The notes beneath the pieces were generated by a model. That model did not search any database and was not told where the DNA came from. It saw only the letters and a program-made list of their open reading frames with translations. From Flexilinea flocculi (lineage in GTDB: Bacteria; Chloroflexota; Anaerolineae; Anaerolineales; Anaerolineaceae), in the NCBI RefSeq assembly GCF_001192795.1, contig NZ_DF968181.1:1354974-1418973 (forward strand): a DNA stretch of 64,000 bases, in the 5' to 3' direction. Made by a program: the position numbers and the translations under genes. Positions 19,996 through 29,387 of this stretch are shown here, piece by piece. Position 1 is the stretch's first letter; every line of letters begins with the position of its first letter.

Positions 19996-21052
19996 GACCT
20001 GATTTTCCCCAATTTTCAGGCCTTAACGAGCGAACCATTGCGCCAGCCTGCCACATTTCAGAATTTCGCATTTCTGTTAATTCTGCATTCAATTTACTTT
20101 GATAATCCGGTGCGCTGTTGGCTTCGAGAACGATTCGAGTTTCTTCTCCCGAACTCACGCTGTTATACAGATTTTCGAAAACCGGTTCAACTGCTTTTCT
20201 GAATTCGTGTCTCCAATCCAGGGCTCCCCGTTGAGCAGTAGTTGAACAATTTGCGTACATCCAATCCATACCATTTTGACTGACCAGTCGAATCAGGCTT
20301 TGGGTTAACTCTTCGACCGTTTCATTAAAAGCTTCGCTTGGTGAATGACCATGTGATCGAAGTGTTTTATATTGTGCTTCCATAACGCCGGCAAGCGCTC
20401 CCATTAAAATTCCGCGTTCACCTGTCAGATCGCTGAAAACTTCATTCTTGAAAGTTGTCGGGAAAAGATATCCGGAACCGACTGCAATTCCAAGTGCCAA
20501 AGTCCTTTCAACGGCTTTTCCGGTATAGTCCTGATAAACCGCATAGCTGCTGTTAATGCCGCTTCCGTCCAGAAAATTTTTACGAACACTGGTACCTGAT
20601 CCTTTTGGCGCGACTAGAATCACATCTACAAAATCGGGGGGGACAACTCCGGTTTGATCTGAATAGACTACTGCAAACCCATGAGAAAAATATAATGCTT
20701 TCCCAGGTTTCAAGTGTTTTTTGATTTGCGGCCAGGTAATTTTTTGAGCGGCATCAGAAACCAGAAACTGGAGAATCGTTCCTCGTTCCGCGGCTTCTTC
20801 AAGGGAAAACAATGTTTCTCCGGGTTTCCATCCATCGCGCAATGCTTTCTCCCAGGATGGAGAGTTTTCCCGTTGTCCGACGATCACGTGGATACCGTTT
20901 TCTTTCATGTTAAGTGCCTGAGCTGGTCCTTGAACCCCATATCCAAGCACCGCAACTACTTCATTTTTAAGTACTTCTCTTGCATGATCGAGTGTAAACT
21001 CATCTCTGGTAACGACTTCTTCTTCAACTCCGCCAAAATTTATTCTTGCCAT
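19988..21052 (-). CDS. ilvC: Ketol-acid reductoisomerase (NADP)
   Basis: Isomerises and reduces acetolactate or acetohydroxybutyrate to the dihydroxy acids of valine and isoleucine synthesis. 354 residues; start at ATG 21052 (MARINFGG), where AAGGAG lies upstream, discarding a 38-residue extension. The Rossmann motif is [17 protein letters not shown]. Metal-site residues include E in [12 protein letters not shown], and HGFAV and KGSGTSVR are present. [10 protein letters not shown] is the cofactor loop. The 300-base gap before it carries a copy of the palindromic element. Confidence 0.97.
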   Translation of the reverse strand: MARINFGGVEEEVVTRDEFTLDHAREVLKNEVVAVLGYGVQGPAQALNMKENGIHVIVGQRENSPSWEKALRDGWKPGETLFSLEEAAERGTILQFLVSDAAQKITWPQIKKHLKPGKALYFSHGFAVVYSDQTGVVPPDFVDVILVAPKGSGTSVRKNFLDGSGINSSYAVYQDYTGKAVERTLALGIAVGSGYLFPTTFKNEVFSDLTGERGILMGALAGVMEAQYKTLRSHGHSPSEAFNETVEELTQSLIRLVSQNGMDWMYANCSTTAQRGALDWRHEFRKAVEPVFENLYNSVSSGEETRIVLEANSAPDYQSKLNAELTEMRNSEMWQAGAMVRSLRPENWGKSGHG

Positions 21053-21079
21053 AATAATTTCTCCTTGTGTTTTATTTGT

Positions 21080-21201
21080 CAGTAATTCGAAATATTGACT
21101 TGCTATTCGAATCAATCGGGAAAAATTAGTTGTTGGGATGTTTTTGCGCTTTGAGCAAAGCATCATAACAACACAGAATCCTCCTTATATTTCGAATTGC
21201 T
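21080..21201 (+). repeat. Palindromic MITE-like element, copy 6, with target duplication
   Basis: Begins CAGTAATTCGAAATATTG and ends TATTTCGAATTGCTG, 122 bp. TTATTTGT occurs immediately before (21072-21079) and immediately after (21202-21209). The stem arms around 21129-21147 and 21155-21172 pair imperfectly around GCGCTTTGAGC. It sits inside the operon between ilvN and ilvC, 27 bases before the ilvC start. The remaining 21202-21351 holds no gene. Confidence 0.92.
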
Positions 21202-21351
21202 GTTATTTGTTTTTTTACAACGAAAAAGACGATGGGACGATTCAGATCAAAACATTTTTATTCCGAGTTCGTTCCCAGACGAATTTTTTAAAATACTTTC
21301 TACAGGTTGCTTTTTCTGGTGCCAGGCAATGTAAAAAGGACGAATTCGAAT

Positions 21352-21897
21352 TTATGAAGCAAATTTGAATTCAACGGGCATTTGAAAACCTTGGGATTCA
21401 AAATAATTATTGAATATCGTTTCTGCTCCCCTTTCCATTGCTACGATGCCGGTTCTGACCATTTCGATAATTCCATAAGGACGCAATACATCAACGAAGC
21501 TGTTCACTTTTTCCTCATCACCGGTAATCTCGATAATTAAAGAATTATTTGCCACATCCACAATGTGGGCGCGGAAAACATCTGCCAGTTTCATGATTTC
21601 TGATCGATTTTCTGAAGTGGTATTGACCTTGACCATCACTAAATCTCTGGTAACACGAGGTTTGTAAGTGATGTCCTCAACCTGAATGACATTGATCAAT
21701 TTATACATATACGGAATGATCCGATTGACTTCGGTTTTATCGCTATCGACAACGATTGTGATCCTTGAAATTCCAGGCTGATTGGTCTGACCAACAGCGA
21801 GCGATTCAATATTGAACGTTCGTCTGCGAAATACTGAAACAACGCGGTTCAGAACTCCCGGTTTATCTTCTACTAATGCAACGAATGTGTGGCGCAT
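21352..21897 (-). CDS. ilvN: Acetolactate synthase small (regulatory) subunit
   Basis: Regulatory subunit that confers valine feedback and activates IlvB. 181 residues. The N-terminal ACT domain begins TFVALVEDKPGVLNRVVSVFRRRTFNIESLAVG; a second ACT-like C-terminal domain contains ITGDEEKVNSFVDVLRPYGIIEMVRTG. GGAGGAAAT precedes the ATG, 21 bases after ilvB. The symbol ilvH would be equally valid. Confidence 0.96.
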   Translation of the reverse strand: MRHTFVALVEDKPGVLNRVVSVFRRRTFNIESLAVGQTNQPGISRITIVVDSDKTEVNRIIPYMYKLINVIQVEDITYKPRVTRDLVMVKVNTTSENRSEIMKLADVFRAHIVDVANNSLIIEITGDEEKVNSFVDVLRPYGIIEMVRTGIVAMERGAETIFNNYFESQGFQMPVEFKFAS

Positions 21898-21918
21898 ATT
21901 TCCTCCTTTTTATATTCT

Positions 21919-23619
21919 TTATTTAAGATCAGCTTGTGATACTGGACGTCGTATCATCGTATCAATGGCCGCATTGCTCGGAACCATCGGATAGACGCAA
22001 TCTTCTTTTTCTACACGGAAATCGATGATGACTGTTTCCGGAAGGCTCTGCGCTTTTCGAACTGCAGCTTCGACTTCCTCTCTTTTTGTAACGCGAATAC
22101 CAGTCAGGCCATGTGCTTCAGCAATCTTGGCAAAATCGGGACTAATAATGGGTGTAGAGGTATAGCGGTTCTCATAGAAAAACTCCTGCCATTGCCGTAC
22201 CATCCCGAGGTAACCGTTATTAATGATGGCGATGTTGATTTTGATACCTTCCTGGACGATGGTGGAAAGCTCTGATTGTGTCATTTGAAATCCGCCATCT
22301 CCTGCTATGATCCAAACTTCTTTTTCCGGTCTGGCGAATTTCGCTCCAATTGCTGCGGGAAGTCCAAATCCCATCGTTCCTAATCCTCCAGAAGTGATTG
22401 CTGTGTAGGGTTGATTATGGCGATAATATTGCGCTGTCCACATCTGGTTCTGTCCGACATCTGATACAACCAACGCTTCCCCGTTCGTGCAGCGCCAGAT
22501 ATCATGAATGACATGAGCGGCGTGCAGATGTCCGTTATCCTGCATGTTCTTGATATCACGGATGGCAGCCTCTTGTTTCCAGGATCCAATTTGCGAAAGC
22601 CATTCTGGATGTTCGGCAGGTTCAATTTGCGGTAACAGCCTTCCTAAAATTTCTTTTAGATCTCCGACCAATCCAAGATCGACCGTCACATTTTTATTAA
22701 TTTCTGAAGGGTCAATATCGATATGTATCTTTTTTGCTTTTGGAGCAAATGTACTAATTTTTCCGGTTACACGATCAGAAAATCTCATACCGAATGCCAG
22801 CAGCAAATCGGAATTTTGAATAGTCTGGTTAACCCATGCCTCTCCATGCATACCCATCATTCCCAGATACAGTGGATGATCTGCCGGGAAACTTCCCAGT
22901 CCCAGGAGTGTACTTGCTACCGGCGACTGTGTTTGCGTTGCAAATTCAAATACTTCAGCCATTGCACCGCTGTTCAGAACACCCTGACCGACCAAAATGA
23001 CTGGCTGCTTTGCAGCATGAATCATTTGTACTGCATAGGCAAGATCGTTGGAGCTGGGACTCAAATCCGGACGATAACCCGGCAAGTGTACGGTCATCTC
23101 TTCATATTCCCATTCAATGATCTCTTGCTGGGCATCTTTTGTAATGTCAATTAAAACCGGACCTGGGCGACCGGAACCGGCGATATAAAAAGCCTCATGG
23201 ACAACGGAAGGAATTTCATGAACATCAGTGATCAGATAATTGTGTTTTGTGATTGGAAGTGTGATTCCAGTTACGTCAGTTTCCTGAAAGGCATCATAAC
23301 CGATTAGCGGGCTGGCAACCTGTCCTGTGATACAGACGACCGGTGAAGAATCCATCAATGCTGTGACGATTCCAGTGATCAAATTGGTCGCTCCAGGACC
23401 TGAAGTTGCCAACGCAACCCCAACTCTGCCGGAAGCACGTGCATATCCGTCAGCCATGTGAACGGCGCCTTGTTCATGGCGAACGAGTACATGGTGAATG
23501 GTGCTTGAATCCAGCGCATCGTAAATCGGAAGCGTAGCTCCGCCGGGATATCCAAAAACTACTTCAACGCCTTCACGTTCCAGACACTCCCATAGGATTT
23601 GTGCACCTGAATATTTCAT
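21919..23619 (-). CDS. ilvB: Acetolactate synthase large (catalytic) subunit
   Basis: Thiamine-diphosphate and FAD enzyme making acetolactate or acetohydroxybutyrate. 566 residues from ATG 23619, placed after the GGAGGAAAAG ribosome site that lies inside the longer TTG-start reading. Motifs: VFGYPGGATLPIYDAL, the catalytic Glu in LVRHEQGAVHMADGYARASGRVG, GPGATNLITGI, and thiamine-binding AGDGGFQM with the following NNGYLGMVRQWQEFFYENR. Second gene of the operon. Confidence 0.98.
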   Translation of the reverse strand: MKYSGAQILWECLEREGVEVVFGYPGGATLPIYDALDSSTIHHVLVRHEQGAVHMADGYARASGRVGVALATSGPGATNLITGIVTALMDSSPVVCITGQVASPLIGYDAFQETDVTGITLPITKHNYLITDVHEIPSVVHEAFYIAGSGRPGPVLIDITKDAQQEIIEWEYEEMTVHLPGYRPDLSPSSNDLAYAVQMIHAAKQPVILVGQGVLNSGAMAEVFEFATQTQSPVASTLLGLGSFPADHPLYLGMMGMHGEAWVNQTIQNSDLLLAFGMRFSDRVTGKISTFAPKAKKIHIDIDPSEINKNVTVDLGLVGDLKEILGRLLPQIEPAEHPEWLSQIGSWKQEAAIRDIKNMQDNGHLHAAHVIHDIWRCTNGEALVVSDVGQNQMWTAQYYRHNQPYTAITSGGLGTMGFGLPAAIGAKFARPEKEVWIIAGDGGFQMTQSELSTIVQEGIKINIAIINNGYLGMVRQWQEFFYENRYTSTPIISPDFAKIAEAHGLTGIRVTKREEVEAAVRKAQSLPETVIIDFRVEKEDCVYPMVPSNAAIDTMIRRPVSQADLK

Positions 23620-23658
23620 CTTTTCCTCCAAATTTCATTCCCTGTTATTTCGATTGAA

Positions 23659-25326
23659 CTACGATAGCAATACTGCGCCAGAATCAGCGCTGGTGACCAT
23701 TTTGGAATAACGTCTTAACCAACGGCTTTGAACATTTGATTCGAATTCAGGCAGACTGTCCAACCTATTCTGAATTGTTTCTTTTGATAGCAGAACGTTC
23801 AGACTACGATGATCCAGATCGATTTCAATCATGTCACCTGGTTCAAGGGCGGCAATAGGTCCTCGAGCAGCTGCTTCCGGAGAAATATGGCCGATACAAG
23901 CGCCACGAGTACCGCCGGAGAATCGTCCATCTGTAATTAATGCGACCTTGTCGCCTAATCCCATCCCCATGATGGCACTTGTCGGGCTCAGCATTTCTTG
24001 CATGCCGGGGCCGCCTTTGGGACCTTCGTATCGGATCACAACTACATCTCCACTTTTCACGTCACCACGCATAATTCCTTTTGATGCTTCTTCTTCTGAT
24101 TCAAAGATTCTGGCAGGACCAATAAACTTCATCATATCCGGACTGACACCGGCAGTCTTGATCACAGCGCCGTCAGGGCATAGATTCCCAAAAAGAATGG
24201 CGAGACCACCTTTTTGTGAATAAGCTTGTTCATAGGTATGAATGACTTCTTGATCTCGAATTGAAACGTTTGAAATGGATTCTCTTAAAGTTGTTCCGCT
24301 GACAGTCAGACGATCAAGGTGCAACCCACAATGATGTCGATCAATTTCGTTGAGAATTGCAGGGACACCGCCGGCGCGATGGACATCGTCCATATGCCAT
24401 TTTCCAGAAGGACTGATTTTGCACAAGTGGGGTACTCGGTCGGCGACGTCGTTAATTCGTTGAAGCGGGTAATCAATTTCTGCTTCATTGGCGATTGCCA
24501 GCGTATGAAGGACTGTATTTGTCGATCCTCCCATTGCCATATCCAGAGCGAAAGCATCATCCAGCGCATCCTGAGTTACGATTTTTCGCGGTGTGATATC
24601 TTTTTCGATCAATTGCAGTATTAAGGACGCTGCACGATCTGCTAATGTATTGCGTTCATCCGAAAGCGCTAAGGCGGTCCCGTTGAAAGGAAGCGCTATG
24701 CCTAACACTTCCATCAGACAATTCATCGAGTTTGCTGTAAACATTCCCGAACAGGATCCACAAGAAGGACAGGCATAGTCTTCCAATGTCTTCAAACGGG
24801 CAGCATCGATCTTTCCGCTTTGATATGCGCCCAATCCTTCAAAAACCGAAATCAAGTCCAATGCTTCACCCTCTGGAGTTTTACCGGTTTTCATTGGACC
24901 ACCGGAAACAAAAATGGTCGGAATGTTCAATCGCATCGCAGCCATAATCATCCCCGGTACAATCTTGTCGCAATTTGGGATACATATCATTCCGTCAAAT
25001 TGATGGGCTTCAATCATGGTTTCAACACAGTCTGCAATTAATTCACGGGATGGAAGAGAGTATTTCATCCCTTTATGCCCCATGGCGATTCCGTCATCAA
25101 CTCCGATTGTGTTGAACTCAAAGGGAACACCACCTGCTGCTCGAACTGCATTTTTTATTCGGCTGCCAAATTTTTGCAGATGAACATGACCTGGAATGAT
25201 ATCGATATAGGAATTGACGATAGCGATAAACGGTTTTTTCATATCCTCATCGGTTACTCCTGTTGCTTTTAGCAGAGCGCGATGCGGTGCGTGTTCAATA
25301 CCTTTTTTGATTTTATCTGAGCGCAT
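23659..25326 (-). CDS. ilvD: Dihydroxy-acid dehydratase
   Basis: Fe-S enzyme that dehydrates the dihydroxy acids to 2-ketoisovalerate and 2-keto-3-methylvalerate. 555 residues. Start at ATG 25326, preceded by GGAGGAG, not the GTG-like extension into the leader terminator. Motifs: [36 protein letters not shown] with a cluster Cys, [28 protein letters not shown] and [11 protein letters not shown]. First structural gene of the operon, behind an attenuator. Confidence 0.98.
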   Translation of the reverse strand: MRSDKIKKGIEHAPHRALLKATGVTDEDMKKPFIAIVNSYIDIIPGHVHLQKFGSRIKNAVRAAGGVPFEFNTIGVDDGIAMGHKGMKYSLPSRELIADCVETMIEAHQFDGMICIPNCDKIVPGMIMAAMRLNIPTIFVSGGPMKTGKTPEGEALDLISVFEGLGAYQSGKIDAARLKTLEDYACPSCGSCSGMFTANSMNCLMEVLGIALPFNGTALALSDERNTLADRAASLILQLIEKDITPRKIVTQDALDDAFALDMAMGGSTNTVLHTLAIANEAEIDYPLQRINDVADRVPHLCKISPSGKWHMDDVHRAGGVPAILNEIDRHHCGLHLDRLTVSGTTLRESISNVSIRDQEVIHTYEQAYSQKGGLAILFGNLCPDGAVIKTAGVSPDMMKFIGPARIFESEEEASKGIMRGDVKSGDVVVIRYEGPKGGPGMQEMLSPTSAIMGMGLGDKVALITDGRFSGGTRGACIGHISPEAAARGPIAALEPGDMIEIDLDHRSLNVLLSKETIQNRLDSLPEFESNVQSRWLRRYSKMVTSADSGAVLLS

Positions 25327-25352
25327 TAATTCTCCTCCGGTGAGAAAAAAAT

Positions 25353-25388
25353 ATAAAAAAAAGACCACCCTTTTTTGATTGGGTGGTC
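25353..25388 (-). terminator. Attenuator terminator of the branched-chain amino acid operon
   Basis: On the minus strand GACCACCC and GGGTGGTC form an 8-bp stem with a 10-base loop, followed at once by eight T residues. It ends about 27 bases before the ilvD start and follows a leader peptide rich in Ile and Leu. A second small hairpin inside the leader ORF (25460-25479; GGCTCTC paired with GAGAGCC) would fit a ribosome-pause structure. I could not assign the anti-terminator pairing by eye. Confidence 0.88.
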
Positions 25389-25427
25389 CTGGTTACGTTT
25401 GTCAGTCGTCTTTGGTGTATTGTTATT

Positions 25428-25520
25428 TCACCGTTCCTTTTCCATTCCAATCAAAAGTAGGCTCTCAAGAAGGAGAGCCAAAATAATGATGATAATGGAA
25501 AGAGAATAATTAATAAACAT
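25428..25520 (-). CDS. Ile/Leu-rich leader peptide of the ilv-leu operon
   Basis: A 30-codon ORF, ATG at 25520 to TGA at 25428, lies just upstream of the attenuator terminator. It has five consecutive Ile codons (ATT ATC ATC ATT ATT), then LALLLESLLLI; 15 of 30 residues are Ile or Leu and none is Val. This is the expected design of a leader that stalls when charged Ile or Leu tRNA is scarce, favouring read-through into ilvD. The ribosome site is weak (no clear GGAG). The rest of 25521-25971 carries only a shortened palindromic element. Promoter not assigned with confidence. Confidence 0.85.
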   Translation of the reverse strand: MFINYSLSIIIIILALLLESLLLIGMEKER

Positions 25521-25782
25521 TGTTTTTATTTGTTTTCTATGATGAACTTCGTTTTAAATTATCAATTTATGAAAAATTATCAAACATTCGAAAGAATGTG
25601 TCATTTATATCATCTCTTGCATTTCTGTCAATGGTTTTAAAGAAAAAAATTGAAAATCATGACAGTCTATCTATGTGACATGAGAAATTTAAAATTGGAA
25701 TTCGTTCCTGCGATTCTACGTAGTGCACAAGAATATTTTTTTTCAAAAGAGTGCTCCAAAAAATGGATTACTGTCGAATTAG

Positions 25783-25842
25783 CAGTTCTTCGAAATATCG
25801 ACTTGTAATGCAAATCAGTCCTCCTGACAATTCGAATTGTTG
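25783..25842. repeat. Shortened palindromic element, copy 7 (hairpin lost)
   Basis: Starts CAGTTCTTCGAAATATCGACTTG and ends CAATTCGAATTGTTG, only 60 bp. It lacks the internal hairpin and has no visible flanking duplication. A deletion derivative of the family. Confidence 0.6.
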
Positions 25843-25971
25843 GCATCTGTTTCACGTTAACAGTTTTTTCGCGTAAAATTAAAGCCTATTTGTATATCAA
25901 TGATATTTTCCTTATCAACAGAAACAGACAATTTCGTGTTTCATAAACAACAATAATTTCGGAGTAAAAAA

Positions 25972-26958
25972 ATGGCAAGGTTAATTTGTGCAGGTATGGC
26001 AGTTGTGGATATTCCGTTAAAACCGGTTGACAGGAGTATTTTTGATGTGGATGGATTTGAATTAGAAAAAACTGTCATGAATTCCGGAGGAGATGCTTTT
26101 AACACTGCAATTAATTTGGCAAAACTCGGTATGAATCAGGAAATGAAGTATGTCGGTATGGTTGGAGATGACATTTTCGGCAGCTTTATTCTTAAAGTTG
26201 CCCAGGAAAAAGGGCTCAATACATCGGGAATTGGAACGACTCAGAAGGCAAGTACAGCAACAAGCTTTATATTGATTGAAAGTTCGGGTGAACGTCATTT
26301 TATTTTCACAAGCGGCGCCAGCAGGGTGATTGATGAGAATTTTGTCATTTCACATTTGGATTCAGATACGGAGTTTTTGCATATTGGAAGCCTGATGACG
26401 CATCCGAAGCTTGAATTTGATCATCTTGAGCGGCTGTTCCGCTATGCACGCGATCACAACATCAAGACAAGTTTTGACGTGACACATGACTCAGAAGGGC
26501 TATGGTTAAAACGGATAGAAAAAGGATTACCGTATACCGATACATTTTTTGCGAGTTATGAGGAAGCCGTTTCCTTATCCGGCGGTTTGAAAAATCCGGA
26601 TGAAATGAGCAGATTTTTTCACCAATTTGGAATAAAGAATTTTGTCTTAAAATTGGGTAAGGACGGTTGTTATGCAACCGATTATCATAATGTCTATCAA
26701 GTCGAAACGTTTACGGAATGTCCGGTGGTTGATACGACAGGTGCCGGAGATGCGTTTGTTTCAGGATATTTATTTGGGATTTTGAAGGGTTTTTCAATGG
26801 AAGAATGTTGTTTACTTGGAAATGGAAATGGTTCATTAAGTGTCGGAGCTATTGGAGCAACGACTTCAACAGGGACTGCCGAGCAATTGAAACAATTCTT
26901 TATCGATCATGGCACAAAAAATCTTAAGGATCCGAACTCTTTTTTGAAAAAGTTTTAG
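25972..26958 (+). CDS. PfkB-family carbohydrate kinase
   Basis: A 328-residue ribokinase-fold sugar kinase, probably cytoplasmic. Early glycine motif NSGGDAFNTAINLAKLG (PfkB signature 1) and the C-terminal anion hole and catalytic base in VVDTTGAGDAFVSGYLFG. ATP-site residues KLGKDGCYAT precede it. The substrate cannot be told from sequence alone; 2-keto-3-deoxygluconate, fructose, ribose or a nucleoside are all possible. A GH1 glucosidase follows on the same strand, suggesting carbohydrate use. The stop codon is immediately followed by half of a palindromic element, which may have reshaped the C-terminus. Confidence 0.9.
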   Translation: MARLICAGMAVVDIPLKPVDRSIFDVDGFELEKTVMNSGGDAFNTAINLAKLGMNQEMKYVGMVGDDIFGSFILKVAQEKGLNTSGIGTTQKASTATSFILIESSGERHFIFTSGASRVIDENFVISHLDSDTEFLHIGSLMTHPKLEFDHLERLFRYARDHNIKTSFDVTHDSEGLWLKRIEKGLPYTDTFFASYEEAVSLSGGLKNPDEMSRFFHQFGIKNFVLKLGKDGCYATDYHNVYQVETFTECPVVDTTGAGDAFVSGYLFGILKGFSMEECCLLGNGNGSLSVGAIGATTSTGTAEQLKQFFIDHGTKNLKDPNSFLKKF

Positions 26959-26959
26959 C

Positions 26960-27000
26960 ATTACAACAATAAAGAATCTTTCTCATATTTCAAATTGCTG
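26960..27000 (+). repeat. Right half of a palindromic element, copy 8
   Basis: About 41 bases matching the right arm of the hairpin and the right terminus (CATATTTCAAATTGCTG). It begins directly after the PfkB stop codon; the left half is absent. Confidence 0.7.
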
Positions 27001-27085
27001 TTTTTAATATATAAAAAAACAGCGCTTTACCCGTTGTTCTACTCTTTCCGCTAAATCATACGAAACCTATAAAAGGACCAACCAA

Positions 27086-28447
27086 ATGACTCAATATTTT
27101 TTTCCAAAAGGATTCCGCTGGGGTGCATCTACATCTGCTTATCAAATTGAAGGCGCTTGGAACGAAGATGGGAAAGGAGAATCTATTTGGGATCGTTTCA
27201 CACATTTGCCTGGAAATATACTGGATGGTTCCAGCGGTGATATCGCTTGTGATCATTACCATCGCTATCAAGATGATATCCATTTGATGAAAGAGCTTCA
27301 TCTGGATGTCTATAGTTTCACAATCTCCTGGACAAGAATTATTCCGGAAGGTCGCGGCAGGGTTAATCAAAAAGGGCTCGATTTTTATCGGAGATTGACA
27401 GATTCCCTGTTGGAAGCTGGAATTACTCCCTTTTCAACGCTTTATCATTGGGATTTGCCGCAAACGCTGCAGGATGAAGGAGGATGGCAGGTCCGGTCAA
27501 CTGTTGATGCGTTTGTTGAATATGCCGATGTGGTGAGCCGTGCCTTAGCCGATCGTGTGAAACATTGGGCTACACTCAATGAACCGTGGTGCGCCAGTTT
27601 TCTCAGTTACGCAATCGGTGAACAGGCACCCGGAATGAGAGATATGAAAGCTGCGGTCAAAGCTTCTCATCATTTACTGCTTGCCCATGGGTTATCCGTT
27701 CCGGTTATTCGTAGTAATAGTCCCCAATGCGAAGCCGGCATTATTCTGAATTTCTCACCAAGTGAACCGGCGTCACTAAGTAATGCGGATTATCAGGCGG
27801 CAAGAAAGTATGACGGATACTTTAATCGCTGGTTTTTAGATCCTCTTTTTGGAAGGTTGTATCCAGCTGATAAGACTGCAGAATATTCTGAAGCCGGCTA
27901 TCTTCCTCAAGATTTGATAAAGCCGGGCGATATGGAAAAAATTGCCGCTCCGATCGATTTTTTAGGCGTTAATTACTATAACCGAAGTGTGCATCGTGCT
28001 GAGATTCCCGAGGATCAAAATTTGCCGCAGACAAATTTTGTCGCTCCTGAATCTGAATGGACAGATATGGGCTGGGAAGTTTTTCCCCAGGCTTTATATA
28101 GGCTCTTATGCAGACTTTACTTTGAGTATCAGATACCGAAACTGTATATCAATGAGAATGGTGCGGCTTATTCCGATTCACCCGATAAGTCCGGATCTGT
28201 GAAGGATGTCCGGCGGATTCAATTTCTTCGAGATCATCTGATTCAGGTTCACCGTGCAATTCAGGCTGGTGTTCCCTTGGCGGGGTATCTTACATGGTCT
28301 TTCATGGATAATTTTGAATGGGCAAATGGTTATACCAAACGATTTGGATTAGTTTGGGTAGATTATGAAACACAAAAAAGAATTTTCAAGGATAGCGCAT
28401 TTTGGTATCGAAAAGTGATATTGGATAATGGTTTTACAACGGATTAG
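27086..28447 (+). CDS. GH1 beta-glucosidase
   Basis: A 453-residue glycoside hydrolase family 1 enzyme that releases glucose (or galactose, or 6-phospho-sugars in some members) from beta-linked oligosaccharides. The N-terminal signature FPKGFRWGASTSAYQIEGAW is followed by the acid/base Glu in WATLNEPWC and the nucleophile Glu in LYINENGAAY. NYYNRS and the C-terminal WSFMDNFEWANGYTKRFGL with LVWVDYETQKR are typical. No signal peptide, so intracellular. Downstream is the relic of a GH10 xylanase gene. Confidence 0.96.
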   Translation: MTQYFFPKGFRWGASTSAYQIEGAWNEDGKGESIWDRFTHLPGNILDGSSGDIACDHYHRYQDDIHLMKELHLDVYSFTISWTRIIPEGRGRVNQKGLDFYRRLTDSLLEAGITPFSTLYHWDLPQTLQDEGGWQVRSTVDAFVEYADVVSRALADRVKHWATLNEPWCASFLSYAIGEQAPGMRDMKAAVKASHHLLLAHGLSVPVIRSNSPQCEAGIILNFSPSEPASLSNADYQAARKYDGYFNRWFLDPLFGRLYPADKTAEYSEAGYLPQDLIKPGDMEKIAAPIDFLGVNYYNRSVHRAEIPEDQNLPQTNFVAPESEWTDMGWEVFPQALYRLLCRLYFEYQIPKLYINENGAAYSDSPDKSGSVKDVRRIQFLRDHLIQVHRAIQAGVPLAGYLTWSFMDNFEWANGYTKRFGLVWVDYETQKRIFKDSAFWYRKVILDNGFTTD

Positions 28448-28511
28448 GATTCGATACCATTTTCCTCTGCATCAGTAAAGATTCGATTGTTGGCGTGAAT
28501 ATTGTTAATAA

Positions 28512-28826
28512 TCAATCATTAAGGCGCTAAAAGCTCGTTATAGAAACTGGTTTTGTTATCGTGAAAAAATCGCATTGCAAAGTCAATTGTATGCGGATAT
28601 GATGCAAGCTTGTATTGAATCCGGTGTCTGTATCGCTTTTTTAACCTGGGGTGTGAGCGATTCAATGAGTTGGATTTCTGCCAAGATCAGGAATAACGTA
28701 TATGATATTCCTATTAAAGATGCTGCGCCTTTGTTATTTGACGCAGCCTATCAGCCGAAGCCGGCTTATTTTTCTGTCCAGAAAGTTTTGCTCAATGCGC
28801 TCAATTCGATGGAGGAAAAAAAGTAG
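28512..28826 (+). pseudogene. Remnant of a GH10 endo-xylanase, C-terminal part only
   Basis: The open frame from 28512 to the stop at 28826 encodes the end of a family 10 xylanase: LYADMMQACIESGVC, then FLTWGVSDSMSWI (the WGVSD strand of GH10) and APLLFDAAYQPKPAYF, the family C-terminal signature. The upstream barrel and both catalytic Glu residues are missing, and the frame is closed just before 28512. The only initiator is a TTG at 28575, with no ribosome site. It points to past plant-polymer degradation capacity lost at this locus. Confidence 0.82.
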
Positions 28827-28829
28827 CGA

Positions 28830-29387
28830 TTATTTCCAATCAATCCAGATTGGTTCAGTATTGGATGGAATCAAATCATAAGCTTGCTCCATTGGAATAT
28901 CCTTAATTTTGCATAGAATCAACGCAATAGCCAGACCGTGTGAAATGATCAGAACAGCGCCATCCGGATATTTCGATGCAATTTCTTCAATAGCTGTAAT
29001 CACACGTGTACTGACTTCTGAAAGGGTTTCACCGCCGGGAGGACGGACATTATGCGGATTCGTCTCCCTTTGCTGCCAAATTTCGTTGTATTTTAATTTA
29101 ATATCATCCAGATGCTGCCCTTCCCATACGCCTTGATTAATTTCACGTAAACGGGAATCCAACTGGACAGGAATCTGAAAATAATCGGATATAATACTGG
29201 CGGTTTCAGATGCCCGTAATAAATCGCTGCTAAAAATGGCGTCAATCTGGCGGTTCTGTAATTGTGGAATCAGCGATTTCGCTTGTATCTTTCCGGTTCC
29301 ATTCAATGGAATATCACTCTGTCCGGTATAACGTCCCTGAACGTTCCAATTAGTCTGTCCATGACGTATCAGGCATAAATGGGTCAT
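28830..29387 (-). CDS. Histidine phosphatase, probable glucosyl-3-phosphoglycerate phosphatase
   Basis: A 185-residue phosphoglycerate-mutase-like phosphatase. The phospho-His motif LIRHGQTNWNVQGRYTGQSD starts the protein; the second catalytic His is in VLIISHGLAIALIL. Its start overlaps the end of the GpgS-like gene by 4 bases (ATGA), the third such overlap in a four-gene unit. In actinobacteria a phosphatase of this fold removes the phosphate from glucosyl-3-phosphoglycerate, so by context that is the likely substrate. A general phosphoserine or cobalamin-type phosphatase cannot be excluded from sequence alone. Confidence 0.8.
   Translation of the reverse strand: MTHLCLIRHGQTNWNVQGRYTGQSDIPLNGTGKIQAKSLIPQLQNRQIDAIFSSDLLRASETASIISDYFQIPVQLDSRLREINQGVWEGQHLDDIKLKYNEIWQQRETNPHNVRPPGGETLSEVSTRVITAIEEIASKYPDGAVLIISHGLAIALILCKIKDIPMEQAYDLIPSNTEPIWIDWK

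Noticed and set aside
25353-25560. T-box riboswitch in front of ilvD
   Set aside because: No T-box-like conserved sequence was seen, whereas a clear Ile/Leu leader peptide and terminator explain the region.
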